64,000 nt of DNA from the NCBI GenBank assembly GCA_035798135.1, contig JAPFBR010000001.1, positions 186,001-250,000 on the forward strand, written 5' to 3'. Shown piece after piece: positions 53,622 through 62,244 of this stretch. The notes under the pieces are model-generated. The model was not told where the DNA came from. It was given only the letters and a program-made list of their open reading frames with translations, and did not search any database. Numbering within the stretch: the stretch's first letter is position 1; each line of letters opens with the position of its first letter. A program made the translations under genes and the position numbers. The stretch comes from Sediminicola sp035798135 (GTDB lineage: Bacteria > Bacteroidota > Bacteroidia > Flavobacteriales > Flavobacteriaceae).

Positions 53622-53694
53622 TTTATTTCAAAATCTGTTTAATATGCATTAAACAAAATCCACTTTATATCTTCCTATCGGGGTTTTGGGAAGG

Positions 53695-53853
53695 CTATTT
53701 TTTAAAAGGCCATATTCTTCCCATGAGAATAACCCCAATCCCGAATCCTATCAAAGCTGCTCCCAGCAGACTCCAATTTGAACAGTTCAACATATAAAAA
53801 AGGGAAATACCTAGCAGAAATAGGAAAACACCTGCGATTTGGATCTTTCTCAT
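53695..53853 (-). CDS. Small membrane protein, 52 residues
   Basis: A short ORF below the usual cutoff: MRKIQIAGVFLFLLGISLFY, then NCSNWSLLGAALIGFGIGVI and a basic end (MGRIWPFKK). Two hydrophobic segments with Gly-rich packing suggest a small integral membrane protein. It begins 6 bp after the upstream gene (53860-54204) ends, so co-transcription is likely. No family recognised. Confidence 0.55.
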   Translation of the reverse strand: MRKIQIAGVFLFLLGISLFYMLNCSNWSLLGAALIGFGIGVILMGRIWPFKK

Positions 53854-53859
53854 TGGTCT

Positions 53860-54204
53860 TTAATTCACTGTACTCAGTTTGGCAATAATACCTTTGGACT
53901 TTTTGATCATCAATGCCAATTCCGATGTTTTTCCACCAACCTTTAGTTCAAAATTGTCCACGTTAGTATGGTTAAATTGCACCTTATGGTTATAGGCCAG
54001 TATTATTTTTATTTCGGTCTCTGGGGCATTGGTTTCAAAGATGTCAACCACAACATCCCAATCAAAATTGGTCAATTCTTCTAGGTGGTCTGTTTCTACT
54101 TTAAATGCTGTAACCGCAGTTGTTGGCGAGATCTCGGTTTGTCCATGGATGGCTATGCTGAAAAATATAAAAGCGGCCAACAAACTTTTTTTAAGTACCA
54201 TCAT
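53860..54204 (-). CDS. Hypothetical periplasmic protein
   Basis: A 114-residue protein with a signal peptide (MMVLKKSLLAAFIFFSIAIHGQ) and a mature domain of about 92 residues with mixed strands and Asn/Asp-rich turns (LAYNHKVQFNHTNVDNFEL). No known domain recognised. I start at ATG 54204; the longer frame to 54252 only adds a segment before the signal peptide. It heads the run of small genes here. Confidence 0.55.
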   Translation of the reverse strand: MMVLKKSLLAAFIFFSIAIHGQTEISPTTAVTAFKVETDHLEELTNFDWDVVVDIFETNAPETEIKIILAYNHKVQFNHTNVDNFELKVGGKTSELALMIKKSKGIIAKLSTVN

Positions 54205-54319
54205 TTTGGGATTTTGGATATTGGGCAATTTTACTTGCCGCGTTTGAATCAAAAGACCACTTTGCCCCCCATAAATGTAGTAAAAATTCTACTACGCGCG
54301 GAGTTTCCTTCAAAATAAT

Positions 54320-57319
54320 TTATTTCACCGGAACCCCTGGTTTTTTGGAGGTCTTCATATCCGCATAGCGCGGGTCTTGGATATAATCCTGTTTTTGCAT
54401 TTTTAGGACCTCTATGCTCAAAAAGCCAAATTCGCTCACCACCTTTCCGTAAAACCTATAGATTCCTCTCCCCCGAAACGGGTACTGGGCAGCTATGGGC
54501 GGGAACAGTACCGTATCGAACACCTCCCCATACTGGTCCACCAAAGTAGCGAAGTTCATACGGGTGCCCTTGTGCGTCTTGGTATTCTTTACCGTTACCA
54601 AATAGCCGCAAATGTCTATGTATTTATCCAGATAGGCCTCCAAGTCCCGTTTGCCATTAGTATTCTTGGGAGGTTGGGCCAAGATCTCGAACGGACTGCA
54701 GAGACTAAAGCCCAAGAGCTCCAATTGGGTAAAGGCCATTTCCAGATCGGTCGTGTGCAGCTTGGGGATGGTAAAATGTTGTGGCTTGGCGGGAAACAGT
54801 TTGGGGTGGTCCAGTTTCGTGCTTTTAGAGAGCGACAAATGGGCTTCCCACAAGAGCTCATGCTTGTTCACCTTCGTAAACCTAAAGGCATCTATCCGGA
54901 TCAGGATGCTTAATTGCTCAATGGAAATAGGCACCCGGTCCACAAAATTTACCAAGGACAAAAAAGGACCGTTCGCCTTTCGTTCCTTTAAAATACGTTC
55001 CATGACCCTTGCCTCCAATTCCCTGAGGTACATATATCCCAAATACAGATCTTTCCCATAAATACAATTTACGGCAACGCTTTTGTTGATACAGGGCGGG
55101 TGTATAATGGCCCCCAACATCTGAGCCTCGTGGATATAGAATTCCGGACTGTAGAACCCACCTCCATTGTTGAGCACGGCAACCATATATTCCAACGGAA
55201 AATAGGCCCTTAAAAAGAGTGTTTGATAGCTTTCCACGGCATAGGAAGCAGAATGTCCTTTGGCAAAGGCATACCCTGCAAAGCTGGCCACTTGGTCCCA
55301 TATTTCAAAGATCAGGGCATCCGTATATCCCTTTTTGCGGCAATTGTCCACAAACTTGTCCTTTACCTTTTGGAACTCTTCCCGGGAGCGGAACTTCCCA
55401 CTCATTCCCCTTCTCAGCACATCTGCCTCCCCCAGGTCCAAATCGGCAAAATAATGCGCCACTTTGATGACATCTTCTTGGTAGACCATTACGCCATAGG
55501 TCTCCGGCATAATCTGCAACATCACGGGGTGTGCCTTTTTTTCCGCCCTTCCCTTCTCCCGGTGCCTTAAGATATATTCCCGCATCATCCCACTCTTGGA
55601 TACCCCGGGCCGAATGATGGAGCTTGCCGCCACGAGTCCCAAATAGGTGTCTACCTCCAGTTTTTTCAATAGCATGCGCATAGCGGGAGATTCCACGTAA
55701 AAGCAGCCCATACATTGGGCGCTTTTTACCAAAGCGTTCACCACAGGATCTGTTTTGAACCGTTTGATATCATGGATATCGAAGGTCTCCAGTTGTTCGG
55801 GTTGGTTGTAGCCCAAAATTTCCAGGGTCTCCTCTATTTTTGCCAAGCCCCGTTGGGAAAGGATATCGAATTTGAAAAGTCCCACATCCTCGGCAATCAC
55901 CATATCGAACTGGGTGGTAGCATATCCCTTGGGCGGCAGGTGGGTGGCGGAAAAATAATGGATGGGCCTTTCCGTGATCAAAATTCCCCCGGCATGGATG
56001 CTCAGATAATTGGGCATGCCTTTGATCAGCTCCCCATATTTGAAGACCAAAAGCGACATCTCGTCCAATTGTGAGGGATTGTATTTTCCATCGCAAAGCA
56101 TATCTATCTCCTCCTTGGGCAGACCGAACACCTTTCCCAATTCCCGGATTACCCCTTTGACCTGAAAGGTTACATAGGTCCCCAAGAGAGATACATGTGG
56201 AAAGCGCTCAAAAATATACTGGGTCATGGCTTCCCGGTCTTTCCAAGAGAAGTCGATATCAAAATCGGGGGGATTTACCCGGTATAGGTTGATAAAGCGC
56301 TCAAAATATAGGTCGAGTTCAATGGGATCCACATCGGTGATCCTAAGCAAGTAGGCCACAATACTATTGGCGCCACTACCCCTCCCCACATAAAAGAACC
56401 CGTGTTTGCGGGCGTGGGAGACAATATCCCAATTGATGAGGAAGTAGGAGACGAATCCCATTTTCTTGATCAGGCCCAATTCTTTTTGCAAGCGCCCCAA
56501 GACCACCTCATCGGCTTCTCCATACCTATACGGAAGGCCTTCCCTGCACAATTGTTCCAGTAGGGCCTCATCGGCGACGGTATCCCCCGAATAGGTTTCC
56601 AGGTTCTGGGGCTTTCGCCCTTCGGAAAAATCGAAATGGATAGTACAGGAACGCAGCAACCGTTCCGTGTTTTCCAAGATAAAGCTGTATTCTGAAAAAG
56701 CCGCTGCCAAATTTTGTACGGGAAACATCTTTTCCTCTGGTCGGGCCTCCTCGGTCTGTGGCAGTTTGCTCAACAATACATTCTTATCAATGGCGCGCAA
56801 CAATCGGTGGGCATTAAAATCGCGCTTGTTCCGAAACGTAACCGGCTGCTGTACCACCAACCTATCTTTTAATTCTATCAGCTTGGAAAAGGGCAGCCGC
56901 CTTAGGTCCGCTATGGAAATACCTATGAATTCATGTTCTAAAAAGGTCTTTTGCTCGTGCAGTAACACTTTTTCAAACGGATAGACCACATAGGCATTCT
57001 TAAAAGAAGGGGCCCTTGGTGCAAACTTTTTTTCATGATGAAGGTGGTCAGACAGAAAGGTGTTCAATTCCTGATAGCCTTCATTATTTTTGGCGATACC
57101 CACAAAACACTGGTCCACCCCATTTCTAAAATCGATCCCCAAAATGGGCCGCACCCCATAGTCCGGTGCCTTCCGCACAAAATTAAGGCATGCGGAGGTA
57201 TTGTTGATATCGGTGAGTACCAACTGCCCCACATGGTTCTCTTGCGCCAATTGCAAGAGCTCCAGTTCGGAAAGGGTTCCGAAACGCATGCTGTAGTAGG
57301 TATGGCAGTTGATGTACAT
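54320..57319 (-). CDS. dnaE2: Second DNA polymerase III alpha subunit (DnaE2/ImuC-like)
   Basis: A 999-residue C-family polymerase without the exonuclease domain of the main DnaE. It starts with a PHP domain (MYINCHTYYSMRFGTL, where the canonical HxH is reduced to CHTYYS) and has the palm PPDFDIDFSWKDRE near 350 with intact Asp residues, so polymerase activity is expected but proofreading is not. It lies 58 bp after dinB in one operon. This combination is the translesion, mutagenic repair unit of many bacteria. Confidence 0.9.
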   Translation of the reverse strand: MYINCHTYYSMRFGTLSELELLQLAQENHVGQLVLTDINNTSACLNFVRKAPDYGVRPILGIDFRNGVDQCFVGIAKNNEGYQELNTFLSDHLHHEKKFAPRAPSFKNAYVVYPFEKVLLHEQKTFLEHEFIGISIADLRRLPFSKLIELKDRLVVQQPVTFRNKRDFNAHRLLRAIDKNVLLSKLPQTEEARPEEKMFPVQNLAAAFSEYSFILENTERLLRSCTIHFDFSEGRKPQNLETYSGDTVADEALLEQLCREGLPYRYGEADEVVLGRLQKELGLIKKMGFVSYFLINWDIVSHARKHGFFYVGRGSGANSIVAYLLRITDVDPIELDLYFERFINLYRVNPPDFDIDFSWKDREAMTQYIFERFPHVSLLGTYVTFQVKGVIRELGKVFGLPKEEIDMLCDGKYNPSQLDEMSLLVFKYGELIKGMPNYLSIHAGGILITERPIHYFSATHLPPKGYATTQFDMVIAEDVGLFKFDILSQRGLAKIEETLEILGYNQPEQLETFDIHDIKRFKTDPVVNALVKSAQCMGCFYVESPAMRMLLKKLEVDTYLGLVAASSIIRPGVSKSGMMREYILRHREKGRAEKKAHPVMLQIMPETYGVMVYQEDVIKVAHYFADLDLGEADVLRRGMSGKFRSREEFQKVKDKFVDNCRKKGYTDALIFEIWDQVASFAGYAFAKGHSASYAVESYQTLFLRAYFPLEYMVAVLNNGGGFYSPEFYIHEAQMLGAIIHPPCINKSVAVNCIYGKDLYLGYMYLRELEARVMERILKERKANGPFLSLVNFVDRVPISIEQLSILIRIDAFRFTKVNKHELLWEAHLSLSKSTKLDHPKLFPAKPQHFTIPKLHTTDLEMAFTQLELLGFSLCSPFEILAQPPKNTNGKRDLEAYLDKYIDICGYLVTVKNTKTHKGTRMNFATLVDQYGEVFDTVLFPPIAAQYPFRGRGIYRFYGKVVSEFGFLSIEVLKMQKQDYIQDPRYADMKTSKKPGVPVK

Positions 57320-57377
57320 TATCTTTATTTTTCAATCCAAGGTTCCAATGTTTGAAGCTCACGGCAAAGTGGTCTTC

Positions 57378-58592
57378 CTATTGCTTTCGATGTGCCAGGA
57401 TGATGGGCGGCTGTCCATTAAATGGATTTTGCGTCCTGCCGATGGTCTTTGCTCCCAACCCAGAGGCCCTGAGCACGCTTTTGTCCCCAAAACGCTCCCT
57501 GATCTTATCCAAGGCCGCATATAGGTTCAGGGCTTCTTCGGTATCGTCGAACAAATTAATCTGATAATTGCCCTGTACCAAATGGCTGAACCTGATCCCA
57601 ATGAGCCGCACCAATAATCTTTTGTTGTAAAGAGTGTTGAATAGTTCCAAAATTTTGGGAATCAGGATATGGTCCCCACTCGTAAAAGGGATTTTCAATT
57701 GCTTGGAATAGGTGTTAAAATCGGAGTAGCGGATCTTGACCGCAATACAGGCCGTTAATTTATCGCCCCTCCGCAGTTGGAAGGCGAGGTTCTCGGTCAT
57801 GGCGACAAGGATTCCCCGAAGTTTGATGACATCTATGGTGTCCTTATCAAAAGTGCGTTCGGCAGAAATGGACTTTCGTTCCGAAAAAGGGATCACGGGG
57901 GTATTGTCTATCCCGTTGGCCCGTTTCCAAATAACGCCCCCATTGGCACCCAATACCCGTTGCATCATATCCATGGGCATTTCTTGGATGGTCTTCACCT
58001 GTCGCAATCCCAAATTGCGGAGTACCTGATAGGTCTTATCGCCTACCATGGGTATTTTTTTAATGGACAAAGGGGCCAGAAAAGACTTCTCATAGCCCAG
58101 ATCTATTTTTAATTGATTGTTGGGTTTCGCCTCGTTGGTTGCCACCTTGGAAACCACCTTATTGCCCGATAATCCAAAGGAAATAGGGAGGCCCGTTTCT
58201 TTGATGATCCTATTCCGGAGTTCGGAGGCATAGTGGTAGCAGCCAAAAAAACGGTCCATCCCCGTAAGGTCCGCATAAAATTCATCGATACTCGATTTTT
58301 CAAAAAGGGGCACCTGTTCTTTAATGATATCGGTGACCATATCCGAGTGCTTGCTGTATGTCCCTGCATTGCCCTTGATGATCACCGCTTCCGGACACAA
58401 CTGCTTGGCCATTTTCATGGGCATTCCGGAATGTACCCCAAACCCTCTGGTCTCATAACTGCATGCGGCCACCACCCCCCTATCACTGGTGCCTCCCACC
58501 AGCAAGGGACGGTGCTTTAACCTACTGTCTTGTAGTCGTTCCACGGACACAAAAAATGTATCCAAATCCAAATGAAGTATCGTCTTATCCAT
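57378..58592 (-). CDS. dinB: DNA polymerase IV (Y family, DinB)
   Basis: A 404-residue translesion polymerase. The active-site acids are in LDLDTFFVSVE at residues 8-18 and SSIDEFYADLTGMD near 100-113, so it is a catalytically competent DinB, not an inactive ImuB. The segment YQINLFDD near 365 resembles a beta-clamp-binding motif. I start at ATG 58592, whose N-terminus matches the family; a frame back to 58664 would run across the twin operators. First gene of the dinB-dnaE2 operon. Confidence 0.93.
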   Translation of the reverse strand: MDKTILHLDLDTFFVSVERLQDSRLKHRPLLVGGTSDRGVVAACSYETRGFGVHSGMPMKMAKQLCPEAVIIKGNAGTYSKHSDMVTDIIKEQVPLFEKSSIDEFYADLTGMDRFFGCYHYASELRNRIIKETGLPISFGLSGNKVVSKVATNEAKPNNQLKIDLGYEKSFLAPLSIKKIPMVGDKTYQVLRNLGLRQVKTIQEMPMDMMQRVLGANGGVIWKRANGIDNTPVIPFSERKSISAERTFDKDTIDVIKLRGILVAMTENLAFQLRRGDKLTACIAVKIRYSDFNTYSKQLKIPFTSGDHILIPKILELFNTLYNKRLLVRLIGIRFSHLVQGNYQINLFDDTEEALNLYAALDKIRERFGDKSVLRASGLGAKTIGRTQNPFNGQPPIILAHRKQ

Positions 58593-58620
58593 TACATACC
58601 AAAAAGGGTATGCTAAATTA

Positions 58621-58652
58621 TGGAATATTTCCAAATTAATGGAATATTTCCA
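58621..58652. promoter_or_regulatory. Twin TGGAATATTTCCA operators before dinB-dnaE2
   Basis: Two identical 13-bp perfect dyads (58621-58633 and 58640-58652), 19 bp apart centre to centre (two helical turns), ending 28 bp upstream of the dinB ATG. They occur nowhere else that I noticed. Position and gene content suggest the site of a DNA-damage repressor. Confidence 0.65.
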
Positions 58653-58889
58653 AGGTATTAACATTGAAAAGTTATCCCCATAGGATATCTTCCTGGATTT
58701 CAGGATGCCTAAAAAATAACTGTTGAATAAAGGGGCCCTTTAAAAATAGATACCTGTCAGATGGGGTGGGAAATAGTATGCTGTATTTGGGCACGACTTT
58801 TTAATGCCTCGGCATCATATGATATGTCCCGTGTATATGGTTAAATTCAGGAAGGCCACAACCTTACAAGAACCCATCTGGGAAGTATC

Positions 58890-59216
58890 CTATAAAGTAT
58901 CGATATAGGATTCTATGCATTCCAAAATCTCTAAAAACTCCTTTTGTAGTTTTGGATCCTCGTATTGGAGGTCTACCTCATATCGAAGGGCCAAACGGTA
59001 TCCTTCCTGTAGTCCCAGGAAGTTAAGCTTGGGTTTTAATTTCTGGACCATTTGCCTCGTATCCATATACCTCTTATCCCCAAGATTTTCCAAGTATATT
59101 TCTTTTTCTTTGGGAAACTCATTCTTGATCAGCGCAATGAACTTTTTCTCGAGCACCTCATCTCCTCCGGACAATTCCTTGATGTAATTTAAATGTGGTA
59201 CTTCTTTCATTTTCAT
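58890..59216 (-). CDS. HPt-like protein lacking the phospho-accepting histidine
   Basis: A 108-residue all-helical protein matching flavobacterial Hpt domains: HLNYIKELSGGDEVLEKKFI near 8-27, then RQMVQKLKPKLNFLGLQEGY near 54-73. In the family the motif is xHKxKxKxxxLG; here the codon is CAG, placing Gln58 where His is expected. It may be a non-phosphorylatable binding partner or a decaying gene. The start is ATG 59216 or ATG 59210. No cognate kinase is adjacent. Confidence 0.7.
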   Translation of the reverse strand: MKMKEVPHLNYIKELSGGDEVLEKKFIALIKNEFPKEKEIYLENLGDKRYMDTRQMVQKLKPKLNFLGLQEGYRLALRYEVDLQYEDPKLQKEFLEILECIESYIDTL

Positions 59217-59575
59217 TTATTAACGCAAGAAAGAAGGCAGTATCTCGAAATTTTCTCCAAAAACCAGCCTCAATTCTACTCGATAAAAACTAATCTACAT
59301 GAGATACCATATAAAAAATATAATGGCAAACGATTTGGCGTAGTGTTCCTATAACATTCATTATCCTGTAAATGTAAGTAATTTCTTTCATTAGAGTGGT
59401 TTCATCCCCAATAGATGTATATTATATTCTAATATACATCTATATGTAGAATTAAATCTAAATACTAATGAGATTTAATGCCTCCGACTATATAAAGGGC
59501 TGGGAAGTTAAATAAAATGGCCTACCCGTTTCTCTGAGAAAAACAGGGCTTCCAAAAAATCCAATTGCTTTTGAA
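59217..59575. other. 359-bp intergenic region rich in inverted repeats
   Basis: No supported ORF. It contains a 14-bp perfect inverted repeat (59411-59443) and a 9-bp one (59451-59479), both A+T-rich. The right end also holds the stop side of the MutS-like gene. I see no exact promoter box for the HPt-like gene. Confidence 0.55.
59411..59443. repeat. Perfect 14-bp inverted repeat
   Basis: ATAGATGTATATTA, spacer TATTC, TAATATACATCTAT. Too A+T-rich and lacking a T run to be a normal terminator; it may be a regulator-binding site or a cruciform-prone element. A second repeat, ATTAAATCT with AGATTTAAT (59451-59479), follows 7 bp later. Confidence 0.7.
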
Positions 59576-61348
59576 TCAATCTACGATTTGCATTTTTTTC
59601 AACAGAAAGGAAGCGTTCATATTCTGGCATATGCCCTCTTTGAACTTGTAATCAAAGTAAAGTTCCCCATCCAAGATTTCAGCATCAAAATAGTGGTTTT
59701 CCACCTGGGGCAAGGTATTGGATGCCTCACATAAACTTAGATCATGTGTAGCAATGATCCCGGTTGCTTTAGAGCCTATCAGTTTTTCCACGAACTTCCT
59801 AGACCCAATGGCCTTGTCAGTACTGTTGGTCCCCTTTAATATTTCATCCAAAACAATAAAGTAACGGTCGGTTTTAATTTGATCCACAATAAATTTCAAC
59901 CGTTTCAATTCCGAGAAAAAGTACGATTCATCATCGGTCAATGAATCGGAGGTACGCATACTGGTAATTAATTTTATGGGAGAATAGGATGCTGCACTGG
60001 CACAGACCGGCAATCCCATATTGGACATTACAATTTGTAAGGATACTGTTCGTAAAAAAGTACTCTTCCCTGCCATATTGGCCCCAGTAATAATCAAAAA
60101 CTGCTCCCCCTGTATTTCAAAATCATTGGTGACACTCTTTTGGGGGTCCAATAATGGATGTGTGGCATCAGTAGTTTTAAGAACAACAGCATCATCGGTC
60201 AATTTGGGAAATGAATACTTGGGGTGGTTAAAAGCAAAATTACCCAAACTGTTGTAGGCATCAAAAAATGCTATGGTCTCGAACCACATGCCTACCTCTT
60301 GCCCATAGGTTTTGATCCATTGCTCTATTTTAAAAGCTTGGTTCAGGTCCCACAACAAAAACCCATTCCCTACTACACCAAAAAACATATTATTGCGCTG
60401 ATCCAAAGCCCCCAACAATCGAGCAAAATCCTTTAATACCAAAGAGGTTTTTCGATCCTTCCTTACCACCATTGCTTTCTTATTCCTTAATAGTTCTGAG
60501 GTAAATTCTGTTTTTTCAATTTGGGAGATCAACTTTTGATATTGTTGGAAAACGGTTTGGACCTTCCCCGTTTGTGCAGACAACGTATTGATTTTACCCA
60601 AATAAGACCCGGTAATCCCCAAGCCTGTAAAAAACCAAAAACCCAACATATATCCTGACACGATATCCATAAAATATAGGGCACCAACTAAAATTGACAG
60701 TACTGAAAATATAAGGGGGACATATTTCATGACCTTGGGAACAAAAAAGGTATAGGAATTCAGCCAACCGGTAATTGTCTTTGCCGAAATTTCTGTTTTC
60801 ACTAAAGTAGCCTCGGCCGCAAACTGTTGTCGCCATTCTGCCATCTGGGTCAACTCCTTAATGCCTTTCTGTTTTTCTTCTATTCCATCTATCCTGTTTT
60901 CAGTAAACAATTGGGCCAATTTTTCAGTTCCCTGTTCCAATGTAGTTCTATTGGTATATTGGAAAAATGAACCTTTCCCGAACAAATCGATATCCTGACT
61001 GAAATGGTGCAATGGGTCCGCAAACTGGCTCCCCATGGGCAATTCTTTGTAATCCCTGTCCAACACCTTTATCTCGGTATCGTTGATTTTGATCAGGGCC
61101 AAAATCTTTTCCCTTGTATTTACCAAATCGGCATGGCGGGAAACCAAGAATACAAAAATCACAATGGCCCCTAGAATTATTCCCAGAATCAATTTAGTAT
61201 TTCCTAATGAGAAATATATACCTGTCAATGCTGCCAAAAAAATGATCAGCCGCAACATACTTGAAGCCAATAAAAGCTTCTTCACACGAGTCAGTTCTGA
61301 GGTATATTCTGTGATTCGTTTCTTGTAAAAGGCAATAAGGTTTTCCAT
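59576..61348 (-). CDS. Membrane-anchored MutS-family ATPase
   Basis: A 590-residue protein. Two hydrophobic segments near 28-70 and two more near 205-255 suggest membrane insertion, followed by a MutS lever/clamp-like region and a C-terminal ATPase: Walker A TGANMAGKST near 420, DSLTDDESYFFSELKRL, Walker B YFIVLDEILKGTNSTD near 500-515 and the ATHDLSL His. The mismatch-recognition domain (with its Phe-x-Glu) is absent. It is not the replication MutS; role unknown. Confidence 0.8.
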   Translation of the reverse strand: MENLIAFYKKRITEYTSELTRVKKLLLASSMLRLIIFLAALTGIYFSLGNTKLILGIILGAIVIFVFLVSRHADLVNTREKILALIKINDTEIKVLDRDYKELPMGSQFADPLHHFSQDIDLFGKGSFFQYTNRTTLEQGTEKLAQLFTENRIDGIEEKQKGIKELTQMAEWRQQFAAEATLVKTEISAKTITGWLNSYTFFVPKVMKYVPLIFSVLSILVGALYFMDIVSGYMLGFWFFTGLGITGSYLGKINTLSAQTGKVQTVFQQYQKLISQIEKTEFTSELLRNKKAMVVRKDRKTSLVLKDFARLLGALDQRNNMFFGVVGNGFLLWDLNQAFKIEQWIKTYGQEVGMWFETIAFFDAYNSLGNFAFNHPKYSFPKLTDDAVVLKTTDATHPLLDPQKSVTNDFEIQGEQFLIITGANMAGKSTFLRTVSLQIVMSNMGLPVCASAASYSPIKLITSMRTSDSLTDDESYFFSELKRLKFIVDQIKTDRYFIVLDEILKGTNSTDKAIGSRKFVEKLIGSKATGIIATHDLSLCEASNTLPQVENHYFDAEILDGELYFDYKFKEGICQNMNASFLLKKMQIVD

Positions 61349-61407
61349 CCTGGGATTTGAAAATTACTATTCTTTAGAGCCCGTAAATATACCCATATTT
61401 AAGATGC

Positions 61408-61767
61408 TTATAGGCCATCCAATTCTGCCTTTAACTTTTTGGTAAGTCTGGCCACCACCAAATCATATGAATCATCTATAAGCTCCATGATCAGGGGAGT
61501 GGGCAAGTAGTTTTCGATATAAATGGTATTCCAATGCGTCTTGCTCATATGATACCCGGGCATTATAACACCATCATGGGCCTCTCTGAGTTCAATGGCC
61601 TTTTCCGGATCGCACTTTAAGTTTACTTGGGACGGAATCCTTTCCAGCGGCGCCAGAGCAAACATTTTGCCTATAACTTTGAACACCAAAGTATGTTCAT
61701 CAAAAGGAAATACCTCGGTCACCCCTTTTTTAGCGATACAATATGCCCTAAATGCCTCAATATCCAT
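61408..61767 (-). CDS. MmcQ/YjbR family protein
   Basis: A 119-residue protein of the YjbR fold. It has the family N-terminus MDIEAFRAYCIAKKGVTEVFPFDEHTLVFKV-like pattern (residues 1-30), KCDPEKAIELREAHDGVIMP near 52-71 and the HWNTIYIE strand near 78-85. The family has a DNA-binding-like CyaY/double-wing fold, but its function is unknown. It sits 59 bp downstream of the MutS-like gene's start side and is probably its own unit. Confidence 0.88.
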   Translation of the reverse strand: MDIEAFRAYCIAKKGVTEVFPFDEHTLVFKVIGKMFALAPLERIPSQVNLKCDPEKAIELREAHDGVIMPGYHMSKTHWNTIYIENYLPTPLIMELIDDSYDLVVARLTKKLKAELDGL

Positions 61768-61831
61768 ATCCTATTTAATTTCTGGCCTACAACAGACCAA
61801 ACGATTATAGCACTAAGCTAAAAAATACTTT

Positions 61832-62233
61832 CTATTCTTTGATTCCCATGGCATCATAAACGACCACTCTGTCCCAAAGATTTTGGGATTCCTCTATAAA
61901 CACCATATGGGCAGCCTCTTTTTGATAGTTTTCTTGGGCTTCGGAAGATTCAAAACTCAAGATAAGGGAATAGGTAAAGGAATCATCAACTACACCACGT
62001 GTCGCCTTGGGAGGTCTACCAATAAAATGGGTCTTGGCATACTTGGAACGGTCCAAAAATTTTCTAAGGGAAACCTCAAATTTTTTATTGGAAACCTCAT
62101 TTGTTGGGTTTTTCATCCAAAAGAACACGGTGTGCACATAGTTGGGATCAAAATCTTGTCCAGTTCCCTTTTCCTGGGCACTACCCATAACAGTGGCCAT
62201 TACAAAGCCCATCAACAATAGTATTTTTCTCAT
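61832..62233 (-). CDS. Dabb family (stress-responsive alpha/beta barrel) protein, exported
   Basis: A 133-residue protein with a signal peptide (MRKILLLMGFVMATVMGSAQ) followed by a dimeric alpha/beta-barrel domain: VHTVFFWMKNP near 33-43 (the family HxVxF start), FIGRPPKATRGVVDDSFTYS and the C-terminal MVFIEESQNLWDRVVVYDA. The enzymatic role of exported members is unknown. It ends 64 bp before the YjbR gene and starts 11 bp after the DUF4230 gene, suggesting an operon. Confidence 0.85.
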   Translation of the reverse strand: MRKILLLMGFVMATVMGSAQEKGTGQDFDPNYVHTVFFWMKNPTNEVSNKKFEVSLRKFLDRSKYAKTHFIGRPPKATRGVVDDSFTYSLILSFESSEAQENYQKEAAHMVFIEESQNLWDRVVVYDAMGIKE

Positions 62234-62244
62234 ATAACTTTTCT

